DNA of 64,000 nucleotides from Gaiellasilicea sp033857955 (GTDB lineage Bacteria; Actinomycetota; Thermoleophilia; Gaiellales; Gaiellaceae), in NCBI GenBank assembly GCA_033857955.1, contig JAWVCW010000010.1, positions 81,260 to 145,259 on the forward strand, given 5' to 3'. Shown piece after piece: positions 47,546 through 56,536 of this stretch. The notes under the pieces are model-generated. The model searched no databases. It was not told where the DNA came from and saw only the letters and a list, made by a program, of their open reading frames with translations. Position 1 is the first letter of the stretch; each line of letters begins with the position of its first letter. Both the position numbers and the translations under genes were made by a program.

Positions 47546-48663
47546 GGGCCGAGATCCGAAACGTCCCGCTCTCGTCGCCGTATCTGGACGAGCGGGACGA
47601 AGAGCTCGTGCTCGACGTGCTCCGGTCGGGGCGGCTTTCGCTCGGCCCGGCCATCGACCGCTTCGAGCGCTTCTTCGCGGACGCCGTCGGCGCGCCGCAC
47701 GCGGCCGCTGTCTCCTCGGGCACGAGCGGCCTGCACCTGCTCTCGGTCCTCGGTGGCCTGGGCGAGGGCGACGAGGTGATCACGTCGCCGTACTCCTTCG
47801 TCGCCTCGGCCAACTGCTTCATCTACGAAGGCGCGACACCAGTCTTCGCCGACGTCGACGCGCGGACGATGAACCTCGACCCCGGGGCGGTCGAGGCTGC
47901 GATCACCGAGAAGACGAGGGGGATCGTCGCCGTCGACATCTTCGGCTACCCGTGCGAGCTCGATCCGTTGCGCGACCTGTGCGCGAAGCACGACCTGACG
48001 CTGATCCAGGACGCCTGCGAGGCGCTCGGCGCCGAGTACAAGGGCAAGCGGGTCGGCTCCCACGGCGCCGACGCCGTCTTCGCCTTCTACCCGAACAAGC
48101 AGATCACGACCGGTGAAGGCGGAATGATCACGACCCACTCCGAGGAGACGTGGCGGCAGCTCGTCAGCCTGCGCAATCAGGGCCGCGCGGACGGCGGCGG
48201 CTGGCTCGACCACGCGCGCCTCGGCTTCAACTACCGGATCGACGACGTGCGTGCGGCGCTCGGGATCGGCCAGCTCGAGAAGCTGGACTCGATTCTCTTC
48301 CTGCGCCAGGCGGCCGCCGCGCGCTACGGCGAACTGCTCGCCGGCGTCGACGGGCTCGAAGTTCCACTGGCCGACGACGCCGACCATGTTCGCTCGTGGT
48401 TCGTCTACATCGTCACGCTCGCGCCCGGCACCGACCGCGAGCGCGTGATCGCGGAGCTCGAGCGCCAGGGGATCGCGAGCTCGCGCTACCTGCCGTCGAT
48501 TCACCTGCAGGCGTACATGCGCGAGCGCTACGGTTTCAGTGAAGGCCTGTGCCCGGTCTCGGAGGACCTTTCGCGGCGCACGCTCGCACTGCCGTTCTTC
48601 ACCGCGATCGAGGCGGAGGACCAGGAACGCGTCGCCGACGCGCTGACGGCCGCGCTGGCCTAG
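47542..48663 (+). CDS. DegT/DnrJ/EryC1/StrS family aminotransferase
   Basis: 373 aa from GTG 47542, overlapping ilvE by 4 bases. PLP lysine K186 in FYPNKQITTGEGGMI; SSGTSGLHLLS, FGYPCELDPLRDLCAKHDLTLIQDACEALG and the C-terminal YLPSIHLQAYMRERYGF typify sugar aminotransferases of the DegT family, which build amino sugars of surface polysaccharides. No sugar-nucleotide genes are nearby. Linkage to ilvE may only be for shared expression. Confidence 0.92.
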   Translation: MRAEIRNVPLSSPYLDERDEELVLDVLRSGRLSLGPAIDRFERFFADAVGAPHAAAVSSGTSGLHLLSVLGGLGEGDEVITSPYSFVASANCFIYEGATPVFADVDARTMNLDPGAVEAAITEKTRGIVAVDIFGYPCELDPLRDLCAKHDLTLIQDACEALGAEYKGKRVGSHGADAVFAFYPNKQITTGEGGMITTHSEETWRQLVSLRNQGRADGGGWLDHARLGFNYRIDDVRAALGIGQLEKLDSILFLRQAAAARYGELLAGVDGLEVPLADDADHVRSWFVYIVTLAPGTDRERVIAELERQGIASSRYLPSIHLQAYMRERYGFSEGLCPVSEDLSRRTLALPFFTAIEAEDQERVADALTAALA

Positions 48664-48686
48664 GCGAGGCGGTCGCCGTCTGGGCC

Positions 48687-49484
48687 CTGTTCGGGCTCGA
48701 GGCGACGGCGACGCTCGTCACGTACTCGCGCCTGCCGCCCGAGGCGCTCTACAACGTCGACCAGGCCGGCAACCTCGCAGCGGGTCTCGGCCGCACGCTC
48801 GTCCTGCTCAACTATCCGATTGCACTCGCGGCGATCGCGCTCGCGGCGGTCGCGGGCGGACCGAGGCTGCTGGTCTGGCTGGCGATCGCTCTCTGCGCGC
48901 TGGTCACCGTCCCGGGCGTCGTCGACCAGGGAAACCTCGACGCACGCTGGATCAACGCGCTGCCGGCGCTCGGCGTCCTGCTCGCGCTCGGACTGACCGT
49001 GGCTGCGGTGCGCCGCGACGGAATCTCCTTCGTCCGCCGCGCCCGCGGCGGCCCGCTTCGGCTCGTGCTCGCTCTCCTCCTGCTCCTGCTCGCGCTGCCA
49101 TGGCTCGCAGCGGAGATCGGCTTCTACTTCCCCGGCGACGTCTTCATGGGCGAGGAGGTGCCGCCCGTCCGGGACGAGGGAATCGCCGCAGTGCATCTCG
49201 GCTTCCACCACGGCATGGGTGGCGTCCTGCTCGCGCTGACCGCGCTGCTCCTCTCCCGCGTGCCCGCCGGACCCTTGTTGCGGGGGTACCTCTCTCTCAT
49301 GCTCGCCTACGGTCTCGCGAACGCGCTCCAGGACGGCTGGAACGAGCAGCTCTGGAAGCGCGGCTCGGTCGGCTGGCACGCGCCGAGTGTGCTGTGCCCC
49401 GACCTCACGCTTGGCTGGCTCGCGATCCTCGTCGCCGCCGTCGCGACCTACGTGCTCTGGTTTCGACCGTCGCGTCAGGAATAA
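48687..49484 (+). CDS. Polytopic membrane protein of unknown function (about 266 aa)
   Basis: Open frame with about seven helices (for example LVWLAIALCALVTVPGVV, ALPALGVLLALGLTVAA, LVLALLLLLLALPWLAAEIGF), ending LVAAVATYVLWFRPSRQE. The helix-bearing part starts right after the DegT stop, but the only standard start is ATG 48549, 115 bases inside DegT; a CTG at 48687 is the first codon with start potential downstream of the DegT stop. I list that. FPGDVFMGEEVPPVRDEGIAAVHLGFHHGMGG is a distinctive loop. No family known. Confidence 0.65.
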   Translation: MFGLEATATLVTYSRLPPEALYNVDQAGNLAAGLGRTLVLLNYPIALAAIALAAVAGGPRLLVWLAIALCALVTVPGVVDQGNLDARWINALPALGVLLALGLTVAAVRRDGISFVRRARGGPLRLVLALLLLLLALPWLAAEIGFYFPGDVFMGEEVPPVRDEGIAAVHLGFHHGMGGVLLALTALLLSRVPAGPLLRGYLSLMLAYGLANALQDGWNEQLWKRGSVGWHAPSVLCPDLTLGWLAILVAAVATYVLWFRPSRQE

Positions 49485-49491
49485 TCGACGC

Positions 49492-49836
49492 ATGGACGCG
49501 CGGATGGTCTTCCTCGGCTTCGGCAAGTGGGCGCGGGCCGACAAGATCTACGCTCTGCAGCCGATCACCGGCGACAACCGCGGCGGGGGTCAGAGGACGC
49601 TCGTCTGGGTCGAGGGCGTCTCCGACCCGATCGTCGCCTCCAGGACCGAGCGGACAATCCTGCACGAGATGGGCCAGGACGCCGGCACCTCACCGCTGCT
49701 CGACGAGGCGCTCTCGCTGGCCGAGCGGCTGGCCGAGGATGCCGCCAGCGGCCGCGTCGACCTTGCCGATCTCGGCCGCCGTGCCCGCAAGCTGCTCGAG
49801 TCCTCGAGCAAGCCCGGCGAGTCTCAGCTGTTCTAG
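49492..49836 (+). CDS. RemA-like (DUF370) protein
   Basis: 114 aa from ATG 49492 (or 49504). VFLGFGKWARADKIYALQPI followed by QRTLVWVEGVSDPIVASRTERTIL matches the RemA/DUF370 pattern (IGFGN, ANRMISI, RRTRAVVI, ILSAVQPET). RemA is a DNA-binding activator of biofilm matrix genes in Bacillus; in this protein a helical C-terminal extension of about 45 residues is added. A regulatory or nucleoid role is inferred. Confidence 0.75.
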   Translation: MDARMVFLGFGKWARADKIYALQPITGDNRGGGQRTLVWVEGVSDPIVASRTERTILHEMGQDAGTSPLLDEALSLAERLAEDAASGRVDLADLGRRARKLLESSSKPGESQLF

Positions 49837-50406
49837 TTGGACCGGGGGTTCTTCGACCGCAGTGTCCACGAGGTCGCGCCGGAGCTGATCGGCGTCACCC
49901 TGCTCGTCGACGGCCTCGGCGGGCCGATCGTCGAGGTGGAGGCGTACGACGCGGAGGATCCCGCAGCCCATGGCTTCCGTGGGCGGACGCCGCGGAACGC
50001 GTCGATGTTCGGCCCGCCCGGACATTCGTACGTCTACCGCTCCTACGGGATCCACTGGTGCCTGAACCTCGTCTGCGAAGAGGAGGGGAGCGCGGCGGCC
50101 GTGCTGGTCCGCGCGCTCGAGCCGACGCACGGCATCGACGCGATGCGCCGGCGCCGCGGCCTCGAGGATCCACGCCTTCTCTGCGCTGGCCCTGGGCGCC
50201 TCTGCCAGGCGCTCGGGGTCACGCGCGAGCACGACGGACTGGCGCTCGACGAGCCGCCGTTCGAGCTGCTGCCGGCCGACTCGCCGCGCGAGATCGTGGC
50301 GGCCCCGCGAATCGGGATCAGTATCGCCACCGACCTGCCCTGGCGGTACTGCGCCGCGGGCTCGCGGTACCTCAGCCGGCCTGTAGCTGGGCTGAAACGC
50401 CTCTAG
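49837..50406 (+). CDS. DNA-3-methyladenine glycosylase (AAG/MPG type)
   Basis: 189 aa from TTG 49837, directly after the previous TAG. AAG-fold: FFDRSVHEVAPELIGVTLLV, IVEVEAYDAEDPAAHGFRGRT with the catalytic Glu, RNASMFGPPGHSYVYRSYGIHWCLNLVC and PRIGISIATDLPWRYC. Excises alkylated purines. The C-terminus overlaps the convergent PBP gene by 35 bases. Confidence 0.94.
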   Translation: MDRGFFDRSVHEVAPELIGVTLLVDGLGGPIVEVEAYDAEDPAAHGFRGRTPRNASMFGPPGHSYVYRSYGIHWCLNLVCEEEGSAAAVLVRALEPTHGIDAMRRRRGLEDPRLLCAGPGRLCQALGVTREHDGLALDEPPFELLPADSPREIVAAPRIGISIATDLPWRYCAAGSRYLSRPVAGLKRL

Positions 50407-52831
50407 CGACGACGAGCTCGACCTTCACTCCAGGTGCGGCCGCCAGGCCGGCGTGCGGCCTCTGCTCGAGGATCGTGCCGGGCTTGCCGGTGCCCCAACT
50501 GATCTTCGGCTCGAGCTTGAGCTTCTTCAGCCGCAGGCGTGCGTCGGCGAGATCCCGGCCGACGAGGTTCGGGATCACGCCCTGCGTCGCCTTCGAGACG
50601 ACGAGGATGATCCGGTCGTAGGACGAGCGGTAGCCGGTCTTCGGCTGCTGGTCGACGACGACGCCCGGCCTCTGCAGCGGAGCCGCGGGCTTGTAGACGA
50701 GCTCGGCCGTCAGCGGCTGTGCTGCGACGCGCGCCTGTGCTGCGGCGATCGTCAGCGTGCGTACGTCCGGCACCTCGACCTCGTTCTGAAGGCAGTTCGC
50801 GGTCTGGCTCGGGCCCATCCCTGCGAAGTAGACGACTTCCTTGCGAGAGCGGCAGAGCCCGTTGTCGAGCATCAGCCGCTTGCCGCGACGCACGACGAGC
50901 TTCGGCGCGACGTACGGCACGCTCGGGGCGGGGAACCCCTCCGGCGTCACGCCCGCGAGCGCCTTCTCCATGAAGCTCTTCCAGATCAGGGCCGGGAAGC
51001 TGCCGCCCGTCACCGGATCGCCGTGGAACTCGGTCAGCATCGGCTTCAGCGTCGTCGGGTAGCCGACCCAGACGGCAACGACGAGCTGTGGCGTATAGCC
51101 GACGAACCACGCGTCGCCGTAGTTCTCCGTCGTCCCGGTCTTGCCCGCCACGGGGCGGTCGACGAGGTACGCCCGCTTGCCCGTGCCGAGCCGGACGGCC
51201 TTCTGCAGGATCGTGTTGATGATCCCGGCCTGCGTCGAGGTGAGCGCGTTGAACTCCGTCGGCGCGTTGAACCGCTTCCGTCCGGGCTCGGTGACGTCGG
51301 CGATGACGCGGGGCTTGTTGCCGAACATCGCTCCGTCGACACGGCGGCCGCCGTAGGCGAGCGTGGCGTAGGCGCGGGCGAGCTCGAGCGGGTTCACAGC
51401 CTCGGCGCCGAGTCCGATCGCGTAGAAGCCGTTGAGCTTGCTCCGGATCCCCATGCGTCTGGCGGTCTCGGCGACGTGCTTCGAGCCGACGAGCTGTGTC
51501 AGCTGGGCGTAGACGGCGTTGTCGGACTCGATCGTCGCCCGCTCGAGGTCGATCGAGCCGAGGTAGGAGTTGTCGTAGTTGCTGACCACCCAGTACTTGT
51601 CGCCCAGGTTGATTGTCTGCGGCTCGGAGACGAAGTGCGTCGCCGGGGAGATCCCCTGGCGCAGCGCTGTCGCGAGCACGAATGGCTTGAAGGAGGAGCC
51701 CGGCTGGCGTACGCCCTGCACGGCGAGGTTGAACTGGCTCTTGCGGTAGTTGTTGCCGCCGACCATCGCCTTGACCGCGCCGTTACGCGGGTCGATGGCG
51801 ACGAGTGCAGCCGACGGGCCGTCGGGGTTGGTCAGCCACTTCGAGATCGCATCGCGTGCCTTCTGCTGGAGATCGAGGTCGATCGTCGTCCGCACCTTCA
51901 GGCCGCCGCCGAAGACCTCGGCCGAGCCGTACTGGTCGATCAGTTGCTGCTTGACGTAGTTGACGAAGTGCTGTGCCGGCCCTTCGGTGCCCGGGAGCCG
52001 CACGTCGTCGGGCTTCGGAAGGTCCGCGGCATTCGCCTGGGTGTACTGCGCCAGCGTGATCTTCGTCTCCTCGAGCATCGCCTTCAGCACGAGCTCGCGC
52101 CGCATGATTGCGGCATGCGGGTTCGTGACCGGGTCGTAGCGGCTCGGGTCCGCGGGGATTCCCGCCAGGAGCGCCGACTCCGCGATCGTCAGATCCTTGG
52201 CGCCGTGGTGGAAGTACGTCAGCGCTGCCTGCTGCACGCCATACGCGCCGTTCCCGAAGTAGATCGTGTTCAGGTACTCCGTCAGGATCCTCTTCTTGGG
52301 CCAGGCCTTCGAGCGCTCCAGCTGCCACGCGTACGCGGCCTCGCGCACCTTGCGCGCGATCGTCTTCTGGTCGCGCACCAGGCCGTTCTTGATGAACTGC
52401 TGGGTGATCGTCGAACCGCCCTCGACCACCTTTTGCTGGCGGATGTCCGCGATCAGCGCACGCCCGATGCCGCGTAGGTCGATCCCGTCGTGCTCCCAGA
52501 AGCGCCGGTCCTCGATCGCCACGATCGCATGCCGCATCGGGTCGGCGATGTCGTCGTACCCGATCAGCGTCCGAGCCTCGGAGCCACGCAGAACCGCGAG
52601 GACGCGTGGCGAGGTCTTGTTCGAGTCGTAGATGTAGCCGTTGACCTGGTTCTCGAGCTGCTTCTTCGGATCGAACTTCCCGGAATCGATCTCGCTCGCG
52701 ATTGCGCTGATCAGCCCGAAGCCGAACGACACCGACCCGAGGAGCCCGAGGACGGTGAGGAGCGCAAGGAGGCGAAGCCTGCGGATCCGGCGACGCGGAC
52801 GCGCCGGTCTGTTCTTGCTGAACGACCGCAA
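50372..52831 (-). CDS. Class A penicillin-binding protein with C-terminal PASTA domains
   Basis: 819 aa, ATG 52831. One N-terminal membrane anchor (about 20-45), glycosyltransferase 51 with catalytic E107 in AIVAIEDRRFWEHDG and EGGSTITQQFIKN, transpeptidase with SxxK at 379-382 (QPGSSFKPF), SDN in ATIESDNAVYAQ, and KTGT in VAGKTGTTENYGD. The end (about 690-819) has two PASTA domains (VPDVRTLTIAAAQARV, IPNLVGRDLADARLRLKKL), ligand-sensing modules known from PBPs and PknB kinases. Peptidoglycan polymerase and crosslinker. Confidence 0.95.
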   Translation of the reverse strand: MRSFSKNRPARPRRRIRRLRLLALLTVLGLLGSVSFGFGLISAIASEIDSGKFDPKKQLENQVNGYIYDSNKTSPRVLAVLRGSEARTLIGYDDIADPMRHAIVAIEDRRFWEHDGIDLRGIGRALIADIRQQKVVEGGSTITQQFIKNGLVRDQKTIARKVREAAYAWQLERSKAWPKKRILTEYLNTIYFGNGAYGVQQAALTYFHHGAKDLTIAESALLAGIPADPSRYDPVTNPHAAIMRRELVLKAMLEETKITLAQYTQANAADLPKPDDVRLPGTEGPAQHFVNYVKQQLIDQYGSAEVFGGGLKVRTTIDLDLQQKARDAISKWLTNPDGPSAALVAIDPRNGAVKAMVGGNNYRKSQFNLAVQGVRQPGSSFKPFVLATALRQGISPATHFVSEPQTINLGDKYWVVSNYDNSYLGSIDLERATIESDNAVYAQLTQLVGSKHVAETARRMGIRSKLNGFYAIGLGAEAVNPLELARAYATLAYGGRRVDGAMFGNKPRVIADVTEPGRKRFNAPTEFNALTSTQAGIINTILQKAVRLGTGKRAYLVDRPVAGKTGTTENYGDAWFVGYTPQLVVAVWVGYPTTLKPMLTEFHGDPVTGGSFPALIWKSFMEKALAGVTPEGFPAPSVPYVAPKLVVRRGKRLMLDNGLCRSRKEVVYFAGMGPSQTANCLQNEVEVPDVRTLTIAAAQARVAAQPLTAELVYKPAAPLQRPGVVVDQQPKTGYRSSYDRIILVVSKATQGVIPNLVGRDLADARLRLKKLKLEPKISWGTGKPGTILEQRPHAGLAAAPGVKVELVVARGVSAQLQAG

Positions 52832-52858
52832 GCGCAGGATTGTAGCCCGTGAGGGGGT

Positions 52859-54826
52859 CTAGGACGCCGCGATGACGGCCAGGACGTCGTCCGCGTACCG
52901 CTCGAGCTTCGTGGGGCCGAAGCCCTTCACCGCGGCAAGGTCCTGCTGGGACGCGGGCTTTGCTGTCGCCAGCTCGCGGAGCGTCGCGTCGTGCAGGACG
53001 ACGAACGCGGGTACCTCGTCGGCCCGCGCGCGCTCGAGTCGCCAGGCGCGGAGCCGCTCGAAGAGCCCTTCGTCCGCAGGCCCCGCTGCAGCGGGCGAGC
53101 CGATCTGCGGCAAAGCGGTGCCCGCGTGGGCCCGGAGGAGGCGAAAGCCGTCCTCGCTCTCGAACGACTCCAGGGCGCCGGAGACCTCGAGCAGCTGGAT
53201 CCAGCGCTTGACGTCCGCCTGCGTCGCCGCGGCGAGCACGCCGAAGTGGGAGGAGCGCTGGGCCGAGCGCGGCGCGCTCATCGAGCCGCGGAGCATCGCC
53301 GCCAGACCGGTGCGGCCGAGTGGCCAGCGGAGGTCGAGGGCGGCGCGGTGGATCGCGGCCGCGACGTCGTCCGGCAACGGCGCGACGGCTACCGGCTCGT
53401 CGACGGCGGCCGCCAGCGGCGAGCAGACGTCGCACATCCCACAGTCCTCTTCGAGTGTCTCGCCGAAGTGCTCGGCGACCTGTCGGTGGCGGCAGCCGCG
53501 CGACTCGGCGAAGTGCACGAGCCGGTCGGTGCGGGCGAGCGCTTCCTGCTCGTAGCGGGCGAGCAGCTCGTCGATTCGCGCCGCCGCGTCGGCCGGCGGG
53601 TCCGGCACCTCGATCTGCATCGCACGGCCCGCGTCGAAGCCGCGGTGCACCAGTCCGACCTGCTCGAGCATCCCGACCAGCACGCGCGGGTCAGGCTCAG
53701 CGCCGAGCTCGTCCGGTGAGATCTCCGAGCGGCCGCGCAGCCGGGCGTAGACCGAGCGCAGGTCGTCGACGGTCGGAATGTCCGAGCGCGCAAAGCGGCG
53801 CAACTGCTGTGCGTCTGCCCGGCTCGCGAGCAGGAGCGTGTCGGAGGCGCGGCCGTCCCGGCCTGCGCGCCCGACCATCTGCACGTAGCTCTCGAGCGAC
53901 TCGGGGTAGTTGTAGAGCGTAACGAGGCGGATGTCCGGCTTGTCGATTCCCATCCCGAACGCGGTCGTCGCGACAACGGTCTGGATCCGGCCCTCGATGA
54001 ACGCCTCCTGGGCGGCGGCGCGCTCGGCCGGCTCCAGCCCTGCGTGGTAGTGGACAGCCGCCAGGTCGTGCGCACGCAGGGTGCGCGCGAGGCTCTCGCA
54101 GCTGCGACGAGAGCGTGCGTAGACGATCGCCGACGCGCCGCGCAGCTCGTGAAGGCGCCGGACGAGCGTGCGCAGCCGCGCCTCCTCGCCGTCGACGATC
54201 TCGACGTCGTACCGGAGATTCGGCCGCACGACGCTCGTGCGCACGATCTCCGGCTCGCGGCCGAACGCAATCGCGATCTCGCGCTCCGTCGCCGGCGTCG
54301 CAGTCGCCGTCATGCCGAGGATCGCGGGAGTGCCGAGCGCGTCGAGCGCGCGACGGATGAAGAGGTAGTCGGGGCGGAAGTCGTGTCCCCACATGCTCAC
54401 GCAGTGCACCTCGTCGATCACGACGAGCCCGACGTCGATCCGCGAGATCGCCTCGAGGAAGGTGCGGGAGCGGAGCCGCTCGGGTGCGACGTAGAGCATC
54501 CGATAGCGGCCTTCCGAGACCCCGCGCAGCCGTGCAGCCGATTCGTCGGGGTCGAGCGAGGAGTTGATCAGCGTCGACTGCGCTGCGACCTCGGGCGGCA
54601 GCTTGTCGACCTGGTCCTTCATCAGCGCGATCAGCGGGCTCAAGACGAGTGTCGGCGTCGGGCGCAGCATCGCGGCCAGCTGGTAGGTGAGCGACTTGCC
54701 GGAGCCGGTCGGCATCAGCGCGAGCGTGTCGCGGCCCTCGACCGCCGCCCGGACGACCTGCTCCTGACCGGGCCGGAAGTCCTCGAATCCGAACAGCCTT
54801 CGGAGTGCGGGTCTCAACTCGCTCAC
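52859..54826 (-). CDS. recQ: ATP-dependent DNA helicase RecQ
   Basis: 655 aa from GTG 54826; TACACT (minus, 54834-54839) is 7 bases upstream. Helicase motif I MPTGSGKSLTY (about 39-49), motif II reads DEVH (VVIDEVHCVSMWGHD), motif VI QMVGRAGRDGR. RecQ zinc domain with CRHRQVAEHF, CGMC and DVC, and a C-terminal HRDC domain (RLRAWRLERARADEVPAF). 3'-5' helicase in repair and replication-fork recovery. DEVH instead of DEAH/DEVH is tolerated in the family. Confidence 0.95.
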   Translation of the reverse strand: MSELRPALRRLFGFEDFRPGQEQVVRAAVEGRDTLALMPTGSGKSLTYQLAAMLRPTPTLVLSPLIALMKDQVDKLPPEVAAQSTLINSSLDPDESAARLRGVSEGRYRMLYVAPERLRSRTFLEAISRIDVGLVVIDEVHCVSMWGHDFRPDYLFIRRALDALGTPAILGMTATATPATEREIAIAFGREPEIVRTSVVRPNLRYDVEIVDGEEARLRTLVRRLHELRGASAIVYARSRRSCESLARTLRAHDLAAVHYHAGLEPAERAAAQEAFIEGRIQTVVATTAFGMGIDKPDIRLVTLYNYPESLESYVQMVGRAGRDGRASDTLLLASRADAQQLRRFARSDIPTVDDLRSVYARLRGRSEISPDELGAEPDPRVLVGMLEQVGLVHRGFDAGRAMQIEVPDPPADAAARIDELLARYEQEALARTDRLVHFAESRGCRHRQVAEHFGETLEEDCGMCDVCSPLAAAVDEPVAVAPLPDDVAAAIHRAALDLRWPLGRTGLAAMLRGSMSAPRSAQRSSHFGVLAAATQADVKRWIQLLEVSGALESFESEDGFRLLRAHAGTALPQIGSPAAAGPADEGLFERLRAWRLERARADEVPAFVVLHDATLRELATAKPASQQDLAAVKGFGPTKLERYADDVLAVIAAS

Positions 54827-55038
54827 GCGAACGAGTGTACGGACGCAATCGGAACGCATTCGTCACGGCTTGGTGACGGATGCTGCGCGAGTTCCGCGAG
54901 CGCGCGGTCGATCGCGATCCGGTTCCGTTCCTGGCGCCAGAACGGCGCGCGGAGCGAGCGCAGCTCGTTGCGGATGCCGAGCAGCACGAGCAGGCGCCCG
55001 TAGAGCTGGAGTGTCCTCGCGTCGGCGGTAACAGGCAT
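54823..55038 (-). CDS. Small basic helical protein upstream of recQ (71 aa)
   Basis: ATG 55038: MPVTADARTLQLYGRLLVLL, then RNELRSLRAPFWRQERNRIAIDRALAELAQ, amphipathic and Arg-rich. Its stop lies 4 bases past the recQ GTG, overlapping the recQ promoter. No ribosome site is evident, so confidence is modest. Confidence 0.4.
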   Translation of the reverse strand: MPVTADARTLQLYGRLLVLLGIRNELRSLRAPFWRQERNRIAIDRALAELAQHPSPSRDECVPIASVHSFA

Positions 55039-55127
55039 GTGCCCAGCCTGCAGCCACACGGGAGCGGGCGCATCGGGGCTCGACCCTGGTCGTCCCCTGA
55101 TCTTTCCCGGACGCGTGAGCCGGTTCG

Positions 55128-55793
55128 TCAGGCCGAGGACGCCGTGAAGAGCGGCGAGCCCGAGGGTGCGTCGAGGCCGCCGTCGGGCTCGAGCGTGACC
55201 GCAACCATCTGGCCGGGCTCGACGCGGCGCGTCAGGATTGCGACGCCCGGCCGCTCGAAGAGGCCCGCGCGCCGCGCGACTCCCTTTTCGAAGACCCAGA
55301 TCTCGTAGTCCTTGCCCTCGGGCGCGGGCGCGAGCCGTCCCACGACGAGCGCGGCCTTTCCGGTCTTTGCCACGACGAGCTTCGCCTCGCCGTTCGCGCT
55401 TCCGAAGACCTGTGCGTTCGGGTCGCCGAGCACCGCCAGCTCATCCTTCGCGTCGTCGAGCTCACGGGACAGGTTGACTGCCCAGATCCCGACCGCGATT
55501 GCCGCAATCGCCGCCACCGCGGCGACGGACGAGAGCACGGGAAACGAGATCCGGCGGCGCAGCGAGACGACATTCGACCGTTCGTTGCGCGCCTGCTCGA
55601 GGATCCGGTCGCGGAGCGACGCGGGCGGCTGCGGCCCGCCGCCGGCACGCGCCAGGGCAGTGGACACCTGCCAGAAGCCCTGCAGCTCCTCACGGCAGCG
55701 CTCGCAGGACGCGAGGTGTGCTTCGTAGCGGACGCACTCGTCCGCGTCGAGCGCGTCGAGCGCGTAACCGGCTGTCAGCTCGTGTAGGTCCAC
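55128..55793 (-). CDS. RskA-type anti-sigma factor
   Basis: 221 aa from GTG 55793. Zinc-finger anti-sigma domain (about 1-70: ELTAGYALDALDADE, YEAHLASCERCREELQGF with the H-x3-C-x2-C motif), one transmembrane helix (about 89-108) and an extracytoplasmic RskA domain (LVVGRLAPAPEGKDYEIWVFEKG, MVAVTLEPDGG). It would hold the preceding sigma factor at the membrane; proteolysis in response to envelope signals releases it in relatives. Overlaps the sigma gene by 19 bases. Confidence 0.92.
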   Translation of the reverse strand: MDLHELTAGYALDALDADECVRYEAHLASCERCREELQGFWQVSTALARAGGGPQPPASLRDRILEQARNERSNVVSLRRRISFPVLSSVAAVAAIAAIAVGIWAVNLSRELDDAKDELAVLGDPNAQVFGSANGEAKLVVAKTGKAALVVGRLAPAPEGKDYEIWVFEKGVARRAGLFERPGVAILTRRVEPGQMVAVTLEPDGGLDAPSGSPLFTASSA

Positions 55794-56392
55794 GACGTCC
55801 TCTCCGCACCCTCGTCCAGAAGCTCGCGCAGGCGCGCGAGCCCGGAGAACATTCTGCTCTTGATCGTGCCGATCGGCTGGCCGAGGCGCTCGGCGAGCTC
55901 GGACTGCGAGTAGCCGCCGTAGTAGGCGAGCTCGATCGCCTCCCGCTGCTGGTCGGGCAGCAACTGGAGCGCGGCCTGAACGCGTTCCCGCTCGAGCCGC
56001 AGCCAGGCCGCCTCCTCCGCCGAGACCTCTGTCGGCTCAGGCGCTCCCTCGAGCGGTTCCGCCCGCCGCCGCTGCTCGCGCCGCACGAGGTCGACGGCGC
56101 GCCGGTGCACGAGCGTCAGGATCCAGGTCGAGGCCTTCGCCCGCTCGGGGACGAAGGAGCCGGCACTCCGCCAGAGCCCGAGGAAGGCCTCCTGCACCGC
56201 GTCCTCGGCGAGCGCCTCGTCGCGGAGGACGCGGTAGGCGAGCCCGTACGCCGTGCCGCCGATCCGGTCGTAGAGCTCGGCCAGCGCCGACTCGTCCGAG
56301 CGCGCGATCAGTGCGACGAGCGCTTCGTCTGAGAGGTGGGCGAGGTCGCGGCGGCGGCGCATCGGCTCGGGTAACGAGCCTATCGCGGTCAT
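55775..56392 (-). CDS. ECF-family sigma factor (SigK-like)
   Basis: 205 aa from ATG 56392; a start at 56464 would add 24 residues of poor quality. Region 2 (DESALAELYDRIGGTAYGLAYRVL, AEDAVQEAFLGLWRSAGSF, KASTWILTLVHRRAVDLVRREQRR) and region 4 (LLPDQQREAIELAYYGGYSQSELAERLG). The divergent gene cluster from 56537 is the likely target regulon, with both promoters in the 144-base gap. Confidence 0.92.
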   Translation of the reverse strand: MTAIGSLPEPMRRRRDLAHLSDEALVALIARSDESALAELYDRIGGTAYGLAYRVLRDEALAEDAVQEAFLGLWRSAGSFVPERAKASTWILTLVHRRAVDLVRREQRRRAEPLEGAPEPTEVSAEEAAWLRLERERVQAALQLLPDQQREAIELAYYGGYSQSELAERLGQPIGTIKSRMFSGLARLRELLDEGAERTSWTYTS

Positions 56393-56536
56393 CGAGTTGG
56401 CGTACGTCAGCACGACCCACATTCGTCCGAGAACGCCGATCGGTTCGGTCGCGATGTCGTTCAAATCGCCGATCGAACCGGTCCTCGGCGGCAGCCGAAC
56501 AAGCGCCGTACCCCGACCACGGAGGAGCGTGGAAAG